Assembly (NCBI RefSeq): GCF_000968535.2
Contig: NC_016112.1
Coordinates: 1,736,001-1,800,000 of the forward strand
Length of the DNA: 64,000 bases
Direction: 5' to 3'
From: Methylotuvimicrobium alcaliphilum 20Z
GTDB taxonomy: Bacteria; Pseudomonadota; Gammaproteobacteria; Methylococcales; Methylomonadaceae
Both the position numbers and the translations under genes were made by a program. Under the pieces are notes generated by a model, which ran no database searches, was not told the origin of the DNA, and worked only from the letters and a program-made list of their open reading frames with translations. Below are positions 16,635 through 26,400 of this stretch, piece by piece. Each line of letters begins with the position of its first letter. Positions within the stretch are counted from its first letter, which is position 1.

Positions 16635-19025
16635 ATGATGACTAATAAGACTAAAAAAATTGGGTTAACGATTGGTTTGGGAGCTGTTGGTTTGTTAGCT
16701 GCGACAGCAGGCCTCGGCTATTGGTGGTTGTTCCAACCGCTGCCTGTTTTGGATGGCGAGTTTCAGTTGGCCCGATTGTCCGCTCCGGCCGGCATTGACA
16801 CGGACAGCCACGGTATTCCGCTGATTCGCGCCGATAACCGGATCGATGCCGCACGGGTATTGGGTTACGTTACTGCCCGCGACCGCTTGTTTCAAATGGA
16901 TTTGATGCGTCGTAAAACCGCCGGTCGTTTATCGGAGGTTTTCGGAGCAATGGCCGTCAATAGCGACACGCAAGCGCGAATCTATGGTTTCAACGTCAAA
17001 GCTAAGCAACTATTGCCAAAGTTGCCCGTGCACCACCGTCAATATTTGCAGGCCTATGCCGAGGGAGTAAACAGCTATCTTCAGCAAAATACTGCATTAC
17101 CGTTCGAGTTTAAAGTGCTCGGTTATCGCCCTGGGCCTTGGCAAGCCGCAGACAGTTTGCTGATTGTGTTTGGTATGTTCGACAATCTGACCGCTTGGGC
17201 CGAACGCGGCGAGCGAATGCTTAGCGTTATGGAGCGCACCTTGCCCGCCGATGTCGTGGCGTTTTTTACTCCGGATAGCGACCGCTTTACCGATGCATTG
17301 ATGCAACATGCCGCGTCGTTAAGGCCGCCGCAACCAATCCCTGTTCAATCCATGCAGACCTTGTTGGCCAACCGCTCTACCAGCTTCGGAACATTAGCCA
17401 CCGCTTCGCCCGGCGAAGAGCTGGCCGGTTCGAATGCCTGGGCGGTAAGCGGCAGCAAAACGGGCGATGGCCGAGCGATATTGGCTAACGACATGCATCT
17501 AGGCATTAGTGTGCCTAACATTTGGTACCGGGTCGAACTTCACTATCCCAAAGTTAAAGCGGCTGGTCTCAATTTACCGGGTACGCCTTTTCTAATTGCC
17601 GGCAGTAACCAACATGTTGCATGGGGTATGACGAATTTAGCCGGCGACTTTCTGGATTTGGTCAAGCTGGAAATCAATCCGGATAACTCCGGGCAATATC
17701 GGCATGGCGATGCTTGGTGCGATTTCGGCGAACGCCGGGAAGTGATTGAGATTAAGGGCGAAGAGTCCAAGTTATTAACGGTTAGAGAAACGCTTTGGGG
17801 GCCGGTTGCTCAACAACCTATACTGGACGAGCCGGTCGCGATTCATTGGGTTGCCTTGGATGTCGATGCGGTTAATATCGATATTTTGGAACTGGAACAG
17901 AGTGAATCGTTGGAGCAGTCGTTGGCGGTTGCCAATCGGGCCGGCGGACCGCAATTGAATGTCGTGCTCGCCGATGAACACGGGCATATCGCCTGGACTC
18001 TGACCGGTAAAATTCCTCGCCGGTTTGGCGGAGACGGCTTGATTAGCCGTTCTTGGGCGGACGGGAAAACCGGCTGGAATCACTATGTTCAGCCCAGCGA
18101 CATGCCTCGGATTGTCGATCCGCCGGCAGGCATTATAGTTTCGGCCAACGAGCGGCGTTTTGCCGCCGATTTCCCTTACACGATCGGTCATCAGTTTGCC
18201 AACGGCTATCGTGCCTATCGGATCGATCAGCGCCTCAAGCAAACGAAACAGCATAGCGAATGGTCCCTGTTTAACCTGCAACAAGATACCGAAACCGAAT
18301 TCTACAGCTATTATCAGCAACTGGCTTTACAAGTGCTGACGCCGGAAGTGGTCAACCAGCAGCCGGCATTGGCGGAATTGCGCGGCTATTTGATGCGTTG
18401 GAACGGCCGCGCCGATATCGAAAGCTTGGGGCTGCCGGTCTTGATCGAATTTCGCAAACAATTGATCGATGCGGTGCTCTCGCCGTTTTTGAGCGCATGC
18501 AAACAAGCCGACAAGGACTTTGTTTATGCCTGGAATTACGTCGATACTCCCTTGCAGACTTTGTTGAATGAAAAACCCGCGCCATTATTGCCGGACCCAA
18601 GGTATAACAACTGGGATCGGTTTATCCTGGCGCAATTGGTCGTCAGTACCGAAAAAGCCATGTCCCGCCATTCGGGCATTACCTTGGCCGACCTAAATTG
18701 GGGTAAACAAAATGTCGTCGGTCACGCCCATCCTTTCTCCAAGGCCTTTTCGCTGCTGTCGCCGGTGCTGGATATGCCGCGTCGGCCGGTGGCCGGTTGC
18801 GGCGGTTATTGCGTGCGGGTGACAGGTCCCGACTATGGTGCCAGCGAGCGCTTGGTGGTGTCGCCGAATCATCTGCAAGACGGCATTTTGCATATGCCGG
18901 GCGGGCAATCCGGCCATCCGCTGTCTGCATTTTACCGGGACCAGCAACCATTTTGGCTGGACGGTTTACCTCTCTCTCTGATCGCGGACCATCCGGAGCA
19001 CACGCTTCGTTTGATTCCTGAATAA
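16635..19025 (+). CDS. Penicillin-acylase-family Ntn hydrolase (PvdQ-like role)
   Basis: 796 residues. An N-terminal membrane anchor or signal (GLTIGLGAVGLLAATAGLGY) sends the protein to the periplasm. The conserved alpha-chain segment VTARDRLFQMDLMRRKTAGR precedes the autocleavage site GSNAWAVSGSKTGDG, where Ser266 (codon 17430-17432) would be the new N-terminal nucleophile of the beta chain. ANDMHLGISVPNIWYRVEL follows. The family hydrolyses amides such as penicillin, acyl-homoserine lactones and, in PvdQ, the fatty acyl group of the pyoverdine precursor. The tight coupling to the PvdE-like exporter suggests deacylation of an acyl-peptide siderophore precursor. Family firm, substrate inferred. 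Confidence 0.92.
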   Translation: MMTNKTKKIGLTIGLGAVGLLAATAGLGYWWLFQPLPVLDGEFQLARLSAPAGIDTDSHGIPLIRADNRIDAARVLGYVTARDRLFQMDLMRRKTAGRLSEVFGAMAVNSDTQARIYGFNVKAKQLLPKLPVHHRQYLQAYAEGVNSYLQQNTALPFEFKVLGYRPGPWQAADSLLIVFGMFDNLTAWAERGERMLSVMERTLPADVVAFFTPDSDRFTDALMQHAASLRPPQPIPVQSMQTLLANRSTSFGTLATASPGEELAGSNAWAVSGSKTGDGRAILANDMHLGISVPNIWYRVELHYPKVKAAGLNLPGTPFLIAGSNQHVAWGMTNLAGDFLDLVKLEINPDNSGQYRHGDAWCDFGERREVIEIKGEESKLLTVRETLWGPVAQQPILDEPVAIHWVALDVDAVNIDILELEQSESLEQSLAVANRAGGPQLNVVLADEHGHIAWTLTGKIPRRFGGDGLISRSWADGKTGWNHYVQPSDMPRIVDPPAGIIVSANERRFAADFPYTIGHQFANGYRAYRIDQRLKQTKQHSEWSLFNLQQDTETEFYSYYQQLALQVLTPEVVNQQPALAELRGYLMRWNGRADIESLGLPVLIEFRKQLIDAVLSPFLSACKQADKDFVYAWNYVDTPLQTLLNEKPAPLLPDPRYNNWDRFILAQLVVSTEKAMSRHSGITLADLNWGKQNVVGHAHPFSKAFSLLSPVLDMPRRPVAGCGGYCVRVTGPDYGASERLVVSPNHLQDGILHMPGGQSGHPLSAFYRDQQPFWLDGLPLSLIADHPEHTLRLIPE

Positions 19026-19162
19026 ATAATTAAATGCTGACGGCGCTTTTCGATAAAATACACAAATATTGTGGCTATTCAAGGAAGGTTGAAAATGCCT
19101 CGGATTGTTACGGTTTATGCTCCCTTGAATAACGATAATTCGGTCGGCGGCATTCGCTGAGT

Positions 19163-19308
19163 GTAATTATTCACATCCCCTATCGTTCCCACGTTCCAGC
19201 GTGGGAATGAAGACCGAGACGCTCTAACGTTTCGTACCGCTGGAGCGGTACTCAGGCGTTCCCACGCGGAGCGTGGGAACGATAATTGTTGGGGGACTGA
19301 TTAGTTAC
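19163..19308. mobile_element. IS66-like MITE copy C
   Basis: 146 bp, about 88% identical by eye to copies A and B. Ends GTAATTATTCA / GATTAGTTAC. A perfect 8-bp duplication CGCTGAGT flanks it (19155-19162 and 19309-19316). It fills most of the 19026-19361 gap between the acylase and fecR-type genes; nothing else was seen there. Confidence 0.87.
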
Positions 19309-19361
19309 CGCTGAGTAGTTATTAAAATATCAATACTATATTAAAGATCGGGTGAACTATT

Positions 19362-20315
19362 GTGGGACCCAATAATAACGACAGCATAGATGAACAAGCC
19401 GTAACATGGTTTGTTCGATTGCGTGCCGATAATGTCAGCCGGCAAGAAAGAGCGTCATTTATTCAGTGGTTGGAGCAAGCCGCCGAACACCGCACAGCGT
19501 TCTATGAAATCTGCGTCATGTGGGGCGATGAAGCCTTTTTACAAAGCCTTACCGACAGCGCGAACAAACACGGTATTGTTCCGAAGCCCAAAAAAAAACG
19601 CCGCATTAAAACCGCAATCCCTTTGGCTTTAGCCGCCTGTTTCGTCCTTGCCGTTTCGCTTTCGGGGCAGCTTCATGTCCTGTTGAATGCGGATTACTCG
19701 GCAAGGCAGGGCGAGCTTAAAACAGTTCAACTGGAAGACGGTACGACCGTGATGCTCAACACTGACAGTGCGGTGGCAGTAAAAATGGAAGCCGGGCAAC
19801 GCTTGGTAGAATTGCTGAAAGGCGAAGTCTATTTCGATGTAAAACCCGACCGCAGCCGCCCCTTTCTTGTAAAAGCGGACCGCTCGACGACTCGTGTGTT
19901 GGGCACGCGTTTCTTCGTCCATCGTAAAAGCGATAGCGATGAAATCAAGGTGCTTTCCGGGCGAGTTGAAGTTTCTGAAAGCAGGTATGGGAAAAAACCA
20001 CTGATACTAAGCAATCAGGAGTCCGTGACCGTTTACGAGACAACCATGGGCCAATTGAAAAAACTGGATTCCAAGTTGACTACGTCTTGGATTAACGGCG
20101 TCTTGGTATATGAAAATGAGACGTTGGAAACCGTTATCGATCAGATCAATCGATACCGGTTCGGAGTGGTCTATTTCAGAGACGAAAGGTTACGCAATTT
20201 AAGAATCAATGGCCGCCTTAGAATCAAGGATTCCCGCGATATGTTAGATGTTTTGCAAAAAACGATGGATATTAAGATAACTTATCTGACCGATTGGGTG
20301 GTTATAGTCGGCTAG
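19362..20315 (+). CDS. FecR-type anti-sigma factor/signal transducer
   Basis: 317 residues starting with GTG at 19362. The N-terminal cytoplasmic DUF4880 part reads VTWFVRLRADNVSRQERASF and IQWLEQAAEHRTAFYEIC (sigma binding). One membrane helix lies near 88-106 (IPLALAACFVLAVSLSG). The periplasmic FecR domain follows: GELKTVQLEDGTTVMLNTDS, LLKGEVYFDVKPDRSRPFLV and TRVLGTRFFVH. A C-terminal STN-like tail (TLETVIDQINRY...) closes the protein. It should hold the FecI-type sigma factor (13487-13993) and receive the signal from the receptor STN domain (3722-6133). It is unlinked from its sigma gene, which is unusual. Confidence 0.94.
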   Translation: MGPNNNDSIDEQAVTWFVRLRADNVSRQERASFIQWLEQAAEHRTAFYEICVMWGDEAFLQSLTDSANKHGIVPKPKKKRRIKTAIPLALAACFVLAVSLSGQLHVLLNADYSARQGELKTVQLEDGTTVMLNTDSAVAVKMEAGQRLVELLKGEVYFDVKPDRSRPFLVKADRSTTRVLGTRFFVHRKSDSDEIKVLSGRVEVSESRYGKKPLILSNQESVTVYETTMGQLKKLDSKLTTSWINGVLVYENETLETVIDQINRYRFGVVYFRDERLRNLRINGRLRIKDSRDMLDVLQKTMDIKITYLTDWVVIVG

Positions 20316-20395
20316 TTTGCATGCAAGTTTAATCGTCGCATGCGCCGCCGCCAGTGGGAGCGACGCCTTCGTCGCGAAAAATAAAGTCGCGCCGT

Positions 20396-20432
20396 TCCCG
20401 TATTCCGCTGCGCTGCATACGGGCTACGTGTG
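20396..20432. repeat. Half copy of the REP-like palindrome
   Basis: TTCCCGTATTCCGCTGCGCT and TGCATACGGGCTACG match only the right half of the unit at 11873-11958. It lies in the spacer 20316-20596, which otherwise shows no gene. Confidence 0.7.
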
Positions 20433-20596
20433 CAGCGTGTTACGTCAATTAACGGTATGTTTTGGCGACTGCCAATTGCTTAGCCAATTGTCGGCAGTTT
20501 TTCAAATTCTTCGCGGTAGTCGGGTATTTTTAAGACTTAATCGTCTTCTTATAAATATGTCTAAACCTTATTGACTGAGAAGACTTTGGAGTTCTT

Positions 20597-20872
20597 ATGA
20601 AAATCCGCCCGTTTGGGGTGCTCGTCCATCGATATTCAGGTTTGGCGATGACCGTTTTTTTGGTTATTGTCGGTTTAACCGGGAGTTTTTTGGCTTTTTA
20701 CAAGGAGCTAGATAGCACTATCAATCCGCAATTGTATGTTAAGGCCGATGTGCAATTATTGTGGATGAGTTCTGAAGCCGCACAAATCGGAAAATTGTTC
20801 GATTTGGATACGAATATATTATCGATACCATCGGTTACCTGTGTCTTGATTTGGTTGAAGAAGCGCCGTTAA
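20597..20872 (+). pseudogene. N-terminal fragment of a PepSY membrane protein
   Basis: 91 residues. The first 55 match the start of the PepSY_TM family: FGVLVHRYSGLAMTVFLVIV and GLTGSFLAFYKELDSTINPQ, close to the first helix of the 404-residue protein at 6258-7472. The family is normally 370-520 residues, so about three quarters is missing, including all later helices. The remaining tail matches nothing recognised. A RBS-like GGAG precedes it. Probably a remnant of a second reductase gene cut during assembly of the adjacent efflux operon. Confidence 0.78.
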
Positions 20873-20943
20873 TGTCGGTGCCATATTTATCCATGAATTC
20901 GCCGAGAATAGCCAACCTTAGCTGTTCCGCAAGGTCCTGCCAA

Positions 20944-22320
20944 ATGTCTTCGCGGCTGCTTGCCCAGTTATCGCTAACCATCTGTGTAGCGTTGGCGGGT
21001 TGCACTACAGCTCAAGAACGCGATGCTCAGGCATTGGATTTTCCGGTTGCCGAACAATGGCGTGAAGCCGATGCCATCGTCGAGCCGTTAGCCGCTTCCT
21101 GGGTGGAGACGTTTAACGACCCGCTATTGACTGCCATGGTACACGAAGGCCTAGTTAACAACTTTGATCTGAAAGCGGCCGTAGCTCGTATCGATGCGGC
21201 TCGAGAACAAGCCGTCATTGCCGGCTCGGAGCGTTTGCCTGAATTATTTTTTTCGCCCGGTTACCAAAGAAGCAAGAACGATAGCAACATCGGCGCTTCG
21301 GTATTCGGAGCGTTTAGCGCTCTATTCAATTTCAACTGGGAATTGGACGTTTGGGGCCGAATCAAAGCAGGGCAACAGGCGGCCGAGGAAGAGGCCTTGG
21401 CCGCCGCCGACGATTTTCGGGCGGCACAGTTATCGTTAGCGGCACGAATCGCTCAGGTTTATTTCGAATGGCTCGAAGCGCAATTACAAACGCAGGTTGC
21501 GGAACAGTCTGTCAAGGATAGAAGCATCATCGCCGGCCTGATACGCGGCCGCTTCAATAAAGGCTTAAGCCGCGGCCTCGATCTCAGGCTGGTATTGACC
21601 GATGTAGCCAATGCCGAAGCGCAACTGGCGCAAGCCCGTAACGATGTGCAGCGTCTTGGGCGCCAGTTGCAAGCGCTGCTGGCCCGCTATCCGGATGACA
21701 GTATACTCATGCGGCATCGAGCCTTGCCGCAACCGCCGATGGCTTTAACGGCGGGCCTTCCCTCCGAACTGTTGGCGCGCCGCCCCGATGTGATGGCGGC
21801 TTTCAAACGTTTACGCGCTGCCGACTCCCGACTGGAAAGCGCCGAGAAAGCGCTGCTGCCGCGAATTACGTTAACCGCTGCCGGCGGCACCGGCAGTCCG
21901 GCGCTAACCGAATTGGTCGACCCGCGTGCGGTGGCTTGGAACGTGGCGATCGGACTGGTTCAACCGTTGTTCACCGGCGGTCGCCTACAAGGCGAGATTC
22001 GGCTGAATGAAGCCCGGGTCAGCGATGTTTTCAATCAATACCAAAGCGTGGCACTCAATGCCTTTCGCGAGGTAGAGCAAGCGCTGGCTGCCGAATCCCG
22101 GCTGCGTGCGCAAGAAAAGGCCTTACGGGAAGCGGTCGACCAAACCGAAGCCAGCCGGAAACTGGCCGTGTATTCCTATCAGCAGGGGCTGATTGAAATT
22201 CTGACCTTGCTCGATAGCTATCGTAGTACGCTCAATGCGCAAAGCGCGCATCTACAAGTGCAAAGACAATTGCTAAACAACCGAATCACTCTGTACTTGG
22301 CATTAGGCGGTGCCGTTTGA
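20944..22320 (+). CDS. Outer-membrane efflux lipoprotein, NodT/OprM family
   Basis: 458 residues from ATG 20944. This start gives a proper lipoprotein signal (LSLTICVALAGC, lipidated Cys); the longer open frame from 20851 does not. The mature protein shows the duplicated OEP repeat: PLLTAMVHEGLVNNFDLKAA, NFNWELDVWGRIKAGQQAAE and, in the second half, RRPDVMAAFKRLRAADSRLE and LVQPLFTGGRLQGEIRLNEA. It forms the trimeric outer-membrane channel of a tripartite pump. The adaptor gene overlaps its stop, and the RND pump follows. Near tonB it may serve siderophore secretion or recycling (inference). Confidence 0.93.
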   Translation: MSSRLLAQLSLTICVALAGCTTAQERDAQALDFPVAEQWREADAIVEPLAASWVETFNDPLLTAMVHEGLVNNFDLKAAVARIDAAREQAVIAGSERLPELFFSPGYQRSKNDSNIGASVFGAFSALFNFNWELDVWGRIKAGQQAAEEEALAAADDFRAAQLSLAARIAQVYFEWLEAQLQTQVAEQSVKDRSIIAGLIRGRFNKGLSRGLDLRLVLTDVANAEAQLAQARNDVQRLGRQLQALLARYPDDSILMRHRALPQPPMALTAGLPSELLARRPDVMAAFKRLRAADSRLESAEKALLPRITLTAAGGTGSPALTELVDPRAVAWNVAIGLVQPLFTGGRLQGEIRLNEARVSDVFNQYQSVALNAFREVEQALAAESRLRAQEKALREAVDQTEASRKLAVYSYQQGLIEILTLLDSYRSTLNAQSAHLQVQRQLLNNRITLYLALGGAV

Positions 22321-23492
22321 ACGAACAAAAATACTTGATGAAAGCACTATTACCGATAGTTGTGTTACTAGGTGCCGTGGGTGCGGCCTGGGCAATGATC
22401 GAATTACGTCCCGGCATGTTGCCGCAGGCCGATAAATCCACGCGGCCCATGGTGGAAATCGTCCGGGTTAAACCGCAAACCGTTAGGCTCAATGTGATGT
22501 CGCAAGGCGTTGTAACGCCGCGCGAGGAAATCGATTTAATCGCCGAAGTGAGCGGTAAAATAGTAGAGTTGCATCCTGCGTTGGTATCCGGCGGTTATTT
22601 CGAAGCGGGCGATTTATTAGTGATGATCGATCCGCGCGATTACGATTTCGCCATCGTGGCCGCCCAAGCTAACATCGCCGAGGCGAAACGGGTACTGATC
22701 AACGAAAAGGCATTAGCCGAGCAGGCCCAAAGCGAATGGCTGGCACTCGGGCAAGGCGAGGCGAGCGATCTTGCGTTGCGCAAACCTCAATTGGCCGAAG
22801 CCGAAGCAAAATTATCGGCTGCCGAAGCCGATTTGGCCAAGGCCAAGCTGAATCGGGGGCGCTGTGAACTCAGGGCGCCTTTTTCCGGACGCGTGTTGAG
22901 CAAACAAGCCGGCCGCGGACAGTACCTGTCGGCCGGTAGTGCGGTTGCCCGTATTTATGCCAATGATGTTGCCGAAATTCGCTTGCCTATCGGGATCGAT
23001 CAACTGGCGCTTTTGGATTTGCCGCGGAATAATCGCAGCAAGCACCGTTGGCCTAACGTGACGCTACGCGCCGAAGTGGGCGGTCGACTGCAGCACTGGC
23101 AAGGCCGCATTGTTCGAAGCGAAGCGGCACTGGACGGCAGCAGCGGTCAATTGTTTTTGGTGGCGCAAGTCGACCGGCCGGAATGGGAGGGTCCGGGGCG
23201 TGCGCCTTTGTTGAGCGGCTTGTTCGTACAGGCCGAAATCGAAGGCGTCACACGGGAAAAAGTGTTTACGCTGCCGCCTGCGGCACTCAATTCTTTGCAG
23301 CAGGTGAAAGTGGTCAATGGAGAACGGCGCCTGGAATTTCGCAAGATTGAAGTATTGCGTCATGAAACCGATAGGGTGATCGTCAGGGCCGGTCTCCACG
23401 CGGGCGAAAGTGTGGTGATTTCCGAAATGCCGATGCCGGTCGCGGGGATGCAAGTTGTGATTACGAATACGCAAGCGGTTGAAAATCCATGA
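22317..23492 (+). CDS. RND efflux periplasmic adaptor (HlyD/MFP family)
   Basis: 391 residues if translation begins at TTG 22317, which overlaps the preceding stop; ATG 22338 is an alternative seven residues later. An N-terminal anchor (LLPIVVLLGAVGAAWAMIEL) is followed by the barrel-sandwich halves (EIDLIAEVSGKIVELHPALV and LRAPFSGRVLSKQAGRGQYL) around an alanine-rich helical hairpin (about 125-180) that would dock to the outer-membrane channel. The next gene starts inside its stop (ATGA). It links the RND pump to the NodT-type channel. Confidence 0.93.
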   Translation: MNEQKYLMKALLPIVVLLGAVGAAWAMIELRPGMLPQADKSTRPMVEIVRVKPQTVRLNVMSQGVVTPREEIDLIAEVSGKIVELHPALVSGGYFEAGDLLVMIDPRDYDFAIVAAQANIAEAKRVLINEKALAEQAQSEWLALGQGEASDLALRKPQLAEAEAKLSAAEADLAKAKLNRGRCELRAPFSGRVLSKQAGRGQYLSAGSAVARIYANDVAEIRLPIGIDQLALLDLPRNNRSKHRWPNVTLRAEVGGRLQHWQGRIVRSEAALDGSSGQLFLVAQVDRPEWEGPGRAPLLSGLFVQAEIEGVTREKVFTLPPAALNSLQQVKVVNGERRLEFRKIEVLRHETDRVIVRAGLHAGESVVISEMPMPVAGMQVVITNTQAVENP

Positions 23493-26400
23493 GTCGGCCG
23501 ATGGATCAAGTAAAACTTGACGGTTTATTCGCCTGGTTTGCCGATAACCCGGTCGCCGCCAATCTGTTGATGCTGGTGATTCTCGCCGGAGGCGCATTCG
23601 GCATGATCGATGTCGACAAAGAGGTGTTTCCTCGCTTCAGTCCGCATCAGATCGAGGTGACGGCTATTTTTCCCGGCGCGGGTCCGGCGGAAGTCGAACA
23701 GTCCGTCTGTATCCCGATTGAAGAGGCGGTGCACGATTTATCGGGCATCAAACATCTGCACGGCGAAATCCGCGGCGATACTTGTACCATAGGGGTTGAG
23801 ATACTGCCGAACCGCGACCGTGAACAAATGATGGCGCTGTTGCGTAGCCGAATTCAGTCGATTCGGCGACTGCCGAAGCAACTGGAGAACATCGACGTCT
23901 TGCCGTCCGACCGCAAAGACGATGACGGCGTGATTTGGGTGGCCCTGCATGGCGAAACCGATGCGTTCAGCCTGCAACGATTCGGCGACCGGATTCAACA
24001 GCAACTGGCTACCATTCCCGGCGTCAGCCGCGTGCGCAATTACGGCGAAATCGGCTACGAAATCAGCGTTGAGGTCGCGCCGGAGCAACTGCGCAAATAT
24101 CGGCTGACTTTGGATGACGTTGCCGGGGCCATTCGTCAAGCATCGGTCGAACTGCCGGGCGGCTTGGTCAAAAACCCGGACGGCGAATTGTTGTTACGCG
24201 TTGACAGTCGCGCAAAAGATGCCGACGCGGTCGGCAGTTTGATCATTAAAACTTTACCCGACGGCAACCGTTTGCGGTTGGATCAAATCGCTACGATCAA
24301 GGACGGTTTGGAAGAGCGCTTATACACTTGGCGGCATAACGGTCAAACGGCTCAAGGCTGGGAAATCCACACCGAACAGGATAGCGTCGCGGTGGCGCGG
24401 CAGGTGAAATCGACGATTGAAGCCATGCGCGCTAATTTACCGGAAGGCTTGCGTTTGATTACTTGGTGGGACGATTCGCAAGCCTATGACGAGCGGATTG
24501 GAGCGTTGTTGGAAAACGGCCTAATCGGATTTTTATTGGTTTGTTCGGTATTGACGCTGTTCTTACGATTGCGCGTAGCCTTATGGGCAGGTGCGGGTAT
24601 TTTTACTTCGATACTCGGCGCCTTTTGGCTGATGCCGATGCTGGATATTTCCTTGAATATGCTATCTCTGTTCGGTTTTTTGCTGGCAATGGGCGTCCTG
24701 GTGGACGACGCCATTATCATCGGTGAAAGCGTTCATAGCCGGCAAATGGAGGGGCGTGAGACGCCCCTACAAGCTGCGGTCAATGGCGTAAAGGCCGTTG
24801 CTTTGCCCGTCACGTTATCGGTCTTGATTGTGCTGGCGGCTTTTCTGCCCGGCTTATATCTTCCGGGCTGGGCCGGACAGATGATGCGGCCTATTTGCCT
24901 GATCATGATTTTGACCTTGGTCTTTTCCCTGATCGAGGCATTATTGATATTACCCTCGCATTTGGTTGCCGCTGTCGAATCGAACGCCAATCCGACCCGT
25001 TTGCAGAAGTTACGTACCAAGCTTAATCAAGGCATGGACCGTTTCGTCGACCGGGTTTACCGGCCGTTATTGAAAATTGCCTTGAGTTGGCGCTATTTGA
25101 CGGTAGCCTTATTCGCAGCCTTGTTGATCTTATGTTCCGGCCTGGTCGCAAGCGATCGCGTCCGGCAATCGATCAATCCCGATGTGACCAAGGACAGTTT
25201 CTGGGTATCGATACAATTACCGCAAAGCGCGCCCTACAGCGAAGCCCAAGCGCTGGCTACCCGCGTTGAAAATGCTTTGTTTGCATTGCGCGATGAACTG
25301 GATGGCGTTGCTGAGGCCGGCCGGGATGCAAACAACAGGGATAACGTAACGCAGATGTATGAACGGAGCGTTATCGTCGGCATTGAAACGATTATTTGGG
25401 AGCATGGCGCCGGTATCTGGCTGGAGCTCTCTTCGGAAGGCCGGCAACGAATCAAGGTTGAAAACTTTATCCGGGATTGGCGGCAACGGATCGGCGACAT
25501 CGGCCGAGGTAAAGTGGACTTTATTTTTAAGGAAGGTGACGAGCCTTATGACATCGAGTTGATGCTCGGTTCCGATCAGCCGAATATTTTGGCTCCGGCT
25601 GTCGAACAACTCAAGCAGCAAATCAAGGCTTTTCCGGGCGTATACGATGTCATCGACTCGGCCGAACCCGGCAAACCGGAAATTCATTTGACGCTGAAAC
25701 CGGATGCGGAACGGCTGGGATTGAGTTTGGAGCAATTGGCCGAACAAGTCCGTCAAGGCTATTACGGCGCAGAGGTATATCGATTTATGCGCGGTCGTAA
25801 GGAAGTCAAGGTGATGGTGCGTTATCCGTTGCATGAACGGCGATCGTTGGATCAATTGAAAGCCCAGCCGATCCGCTTGCCGAACGAAACGAGTGCACCG
25901 TTGACCAATTTAGCAGAAGTCGATTTGATTCAAGGTTACTCTCGTATCCACCGGGAAGACCGGCAGCGCGTATTGAAGGTACAAGCACGCGTCGATCCGA
26001 CGCTGACCGATGCCAATGAACTCTATGTCCTGCTCGAAAAGGATGTCTTTCAAACCTTGGAAAATCAATTTCCCGGATTGAATATCCAAACCGGTCAACA
26101 GCGTCAGGAACAAAAAGCGTTGCTGGCTGCTTTTAGCAAAAACACACTGATTGCGCTGTTGGTGATTTATGCGCTGATCGCAGTGCCGTTTCGTTCCTAT
26201 AGCAAACCTATCATTTTTTTGTTGGCCGCCCCTGTGGCTTGGTGCGGTGCGGTGCTGGCGCATTGGGCCGTCGGTTTGCCGTTATCGATGGAATCCTTGG
26301 TCGGCATGATCGCCGCCAGCGGGATCGTGATTAATGACAGCTTGGTATTGCTGTATTGCATACGCCAATCCGGCGACGACCGAGACCCGCCTGTGGAAGC

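Noticed and set aside
20317-20574. An 85-codon open frame after fecR
   Set aside because: It runs through a half REP-like palindrome, lacks a ribosome-binding site and shows no domain or protein-like composition.
24750-24768. Palindrome AGGGGCGTGAGACGCCCCT inside the RND pump gene, resembling a common intergenic repeat
   Set aside because: The encoded EGRETPLQAA aligns without insertion with the normal family sequence (GESPLQAA type), so it is probably chance or codon choice.
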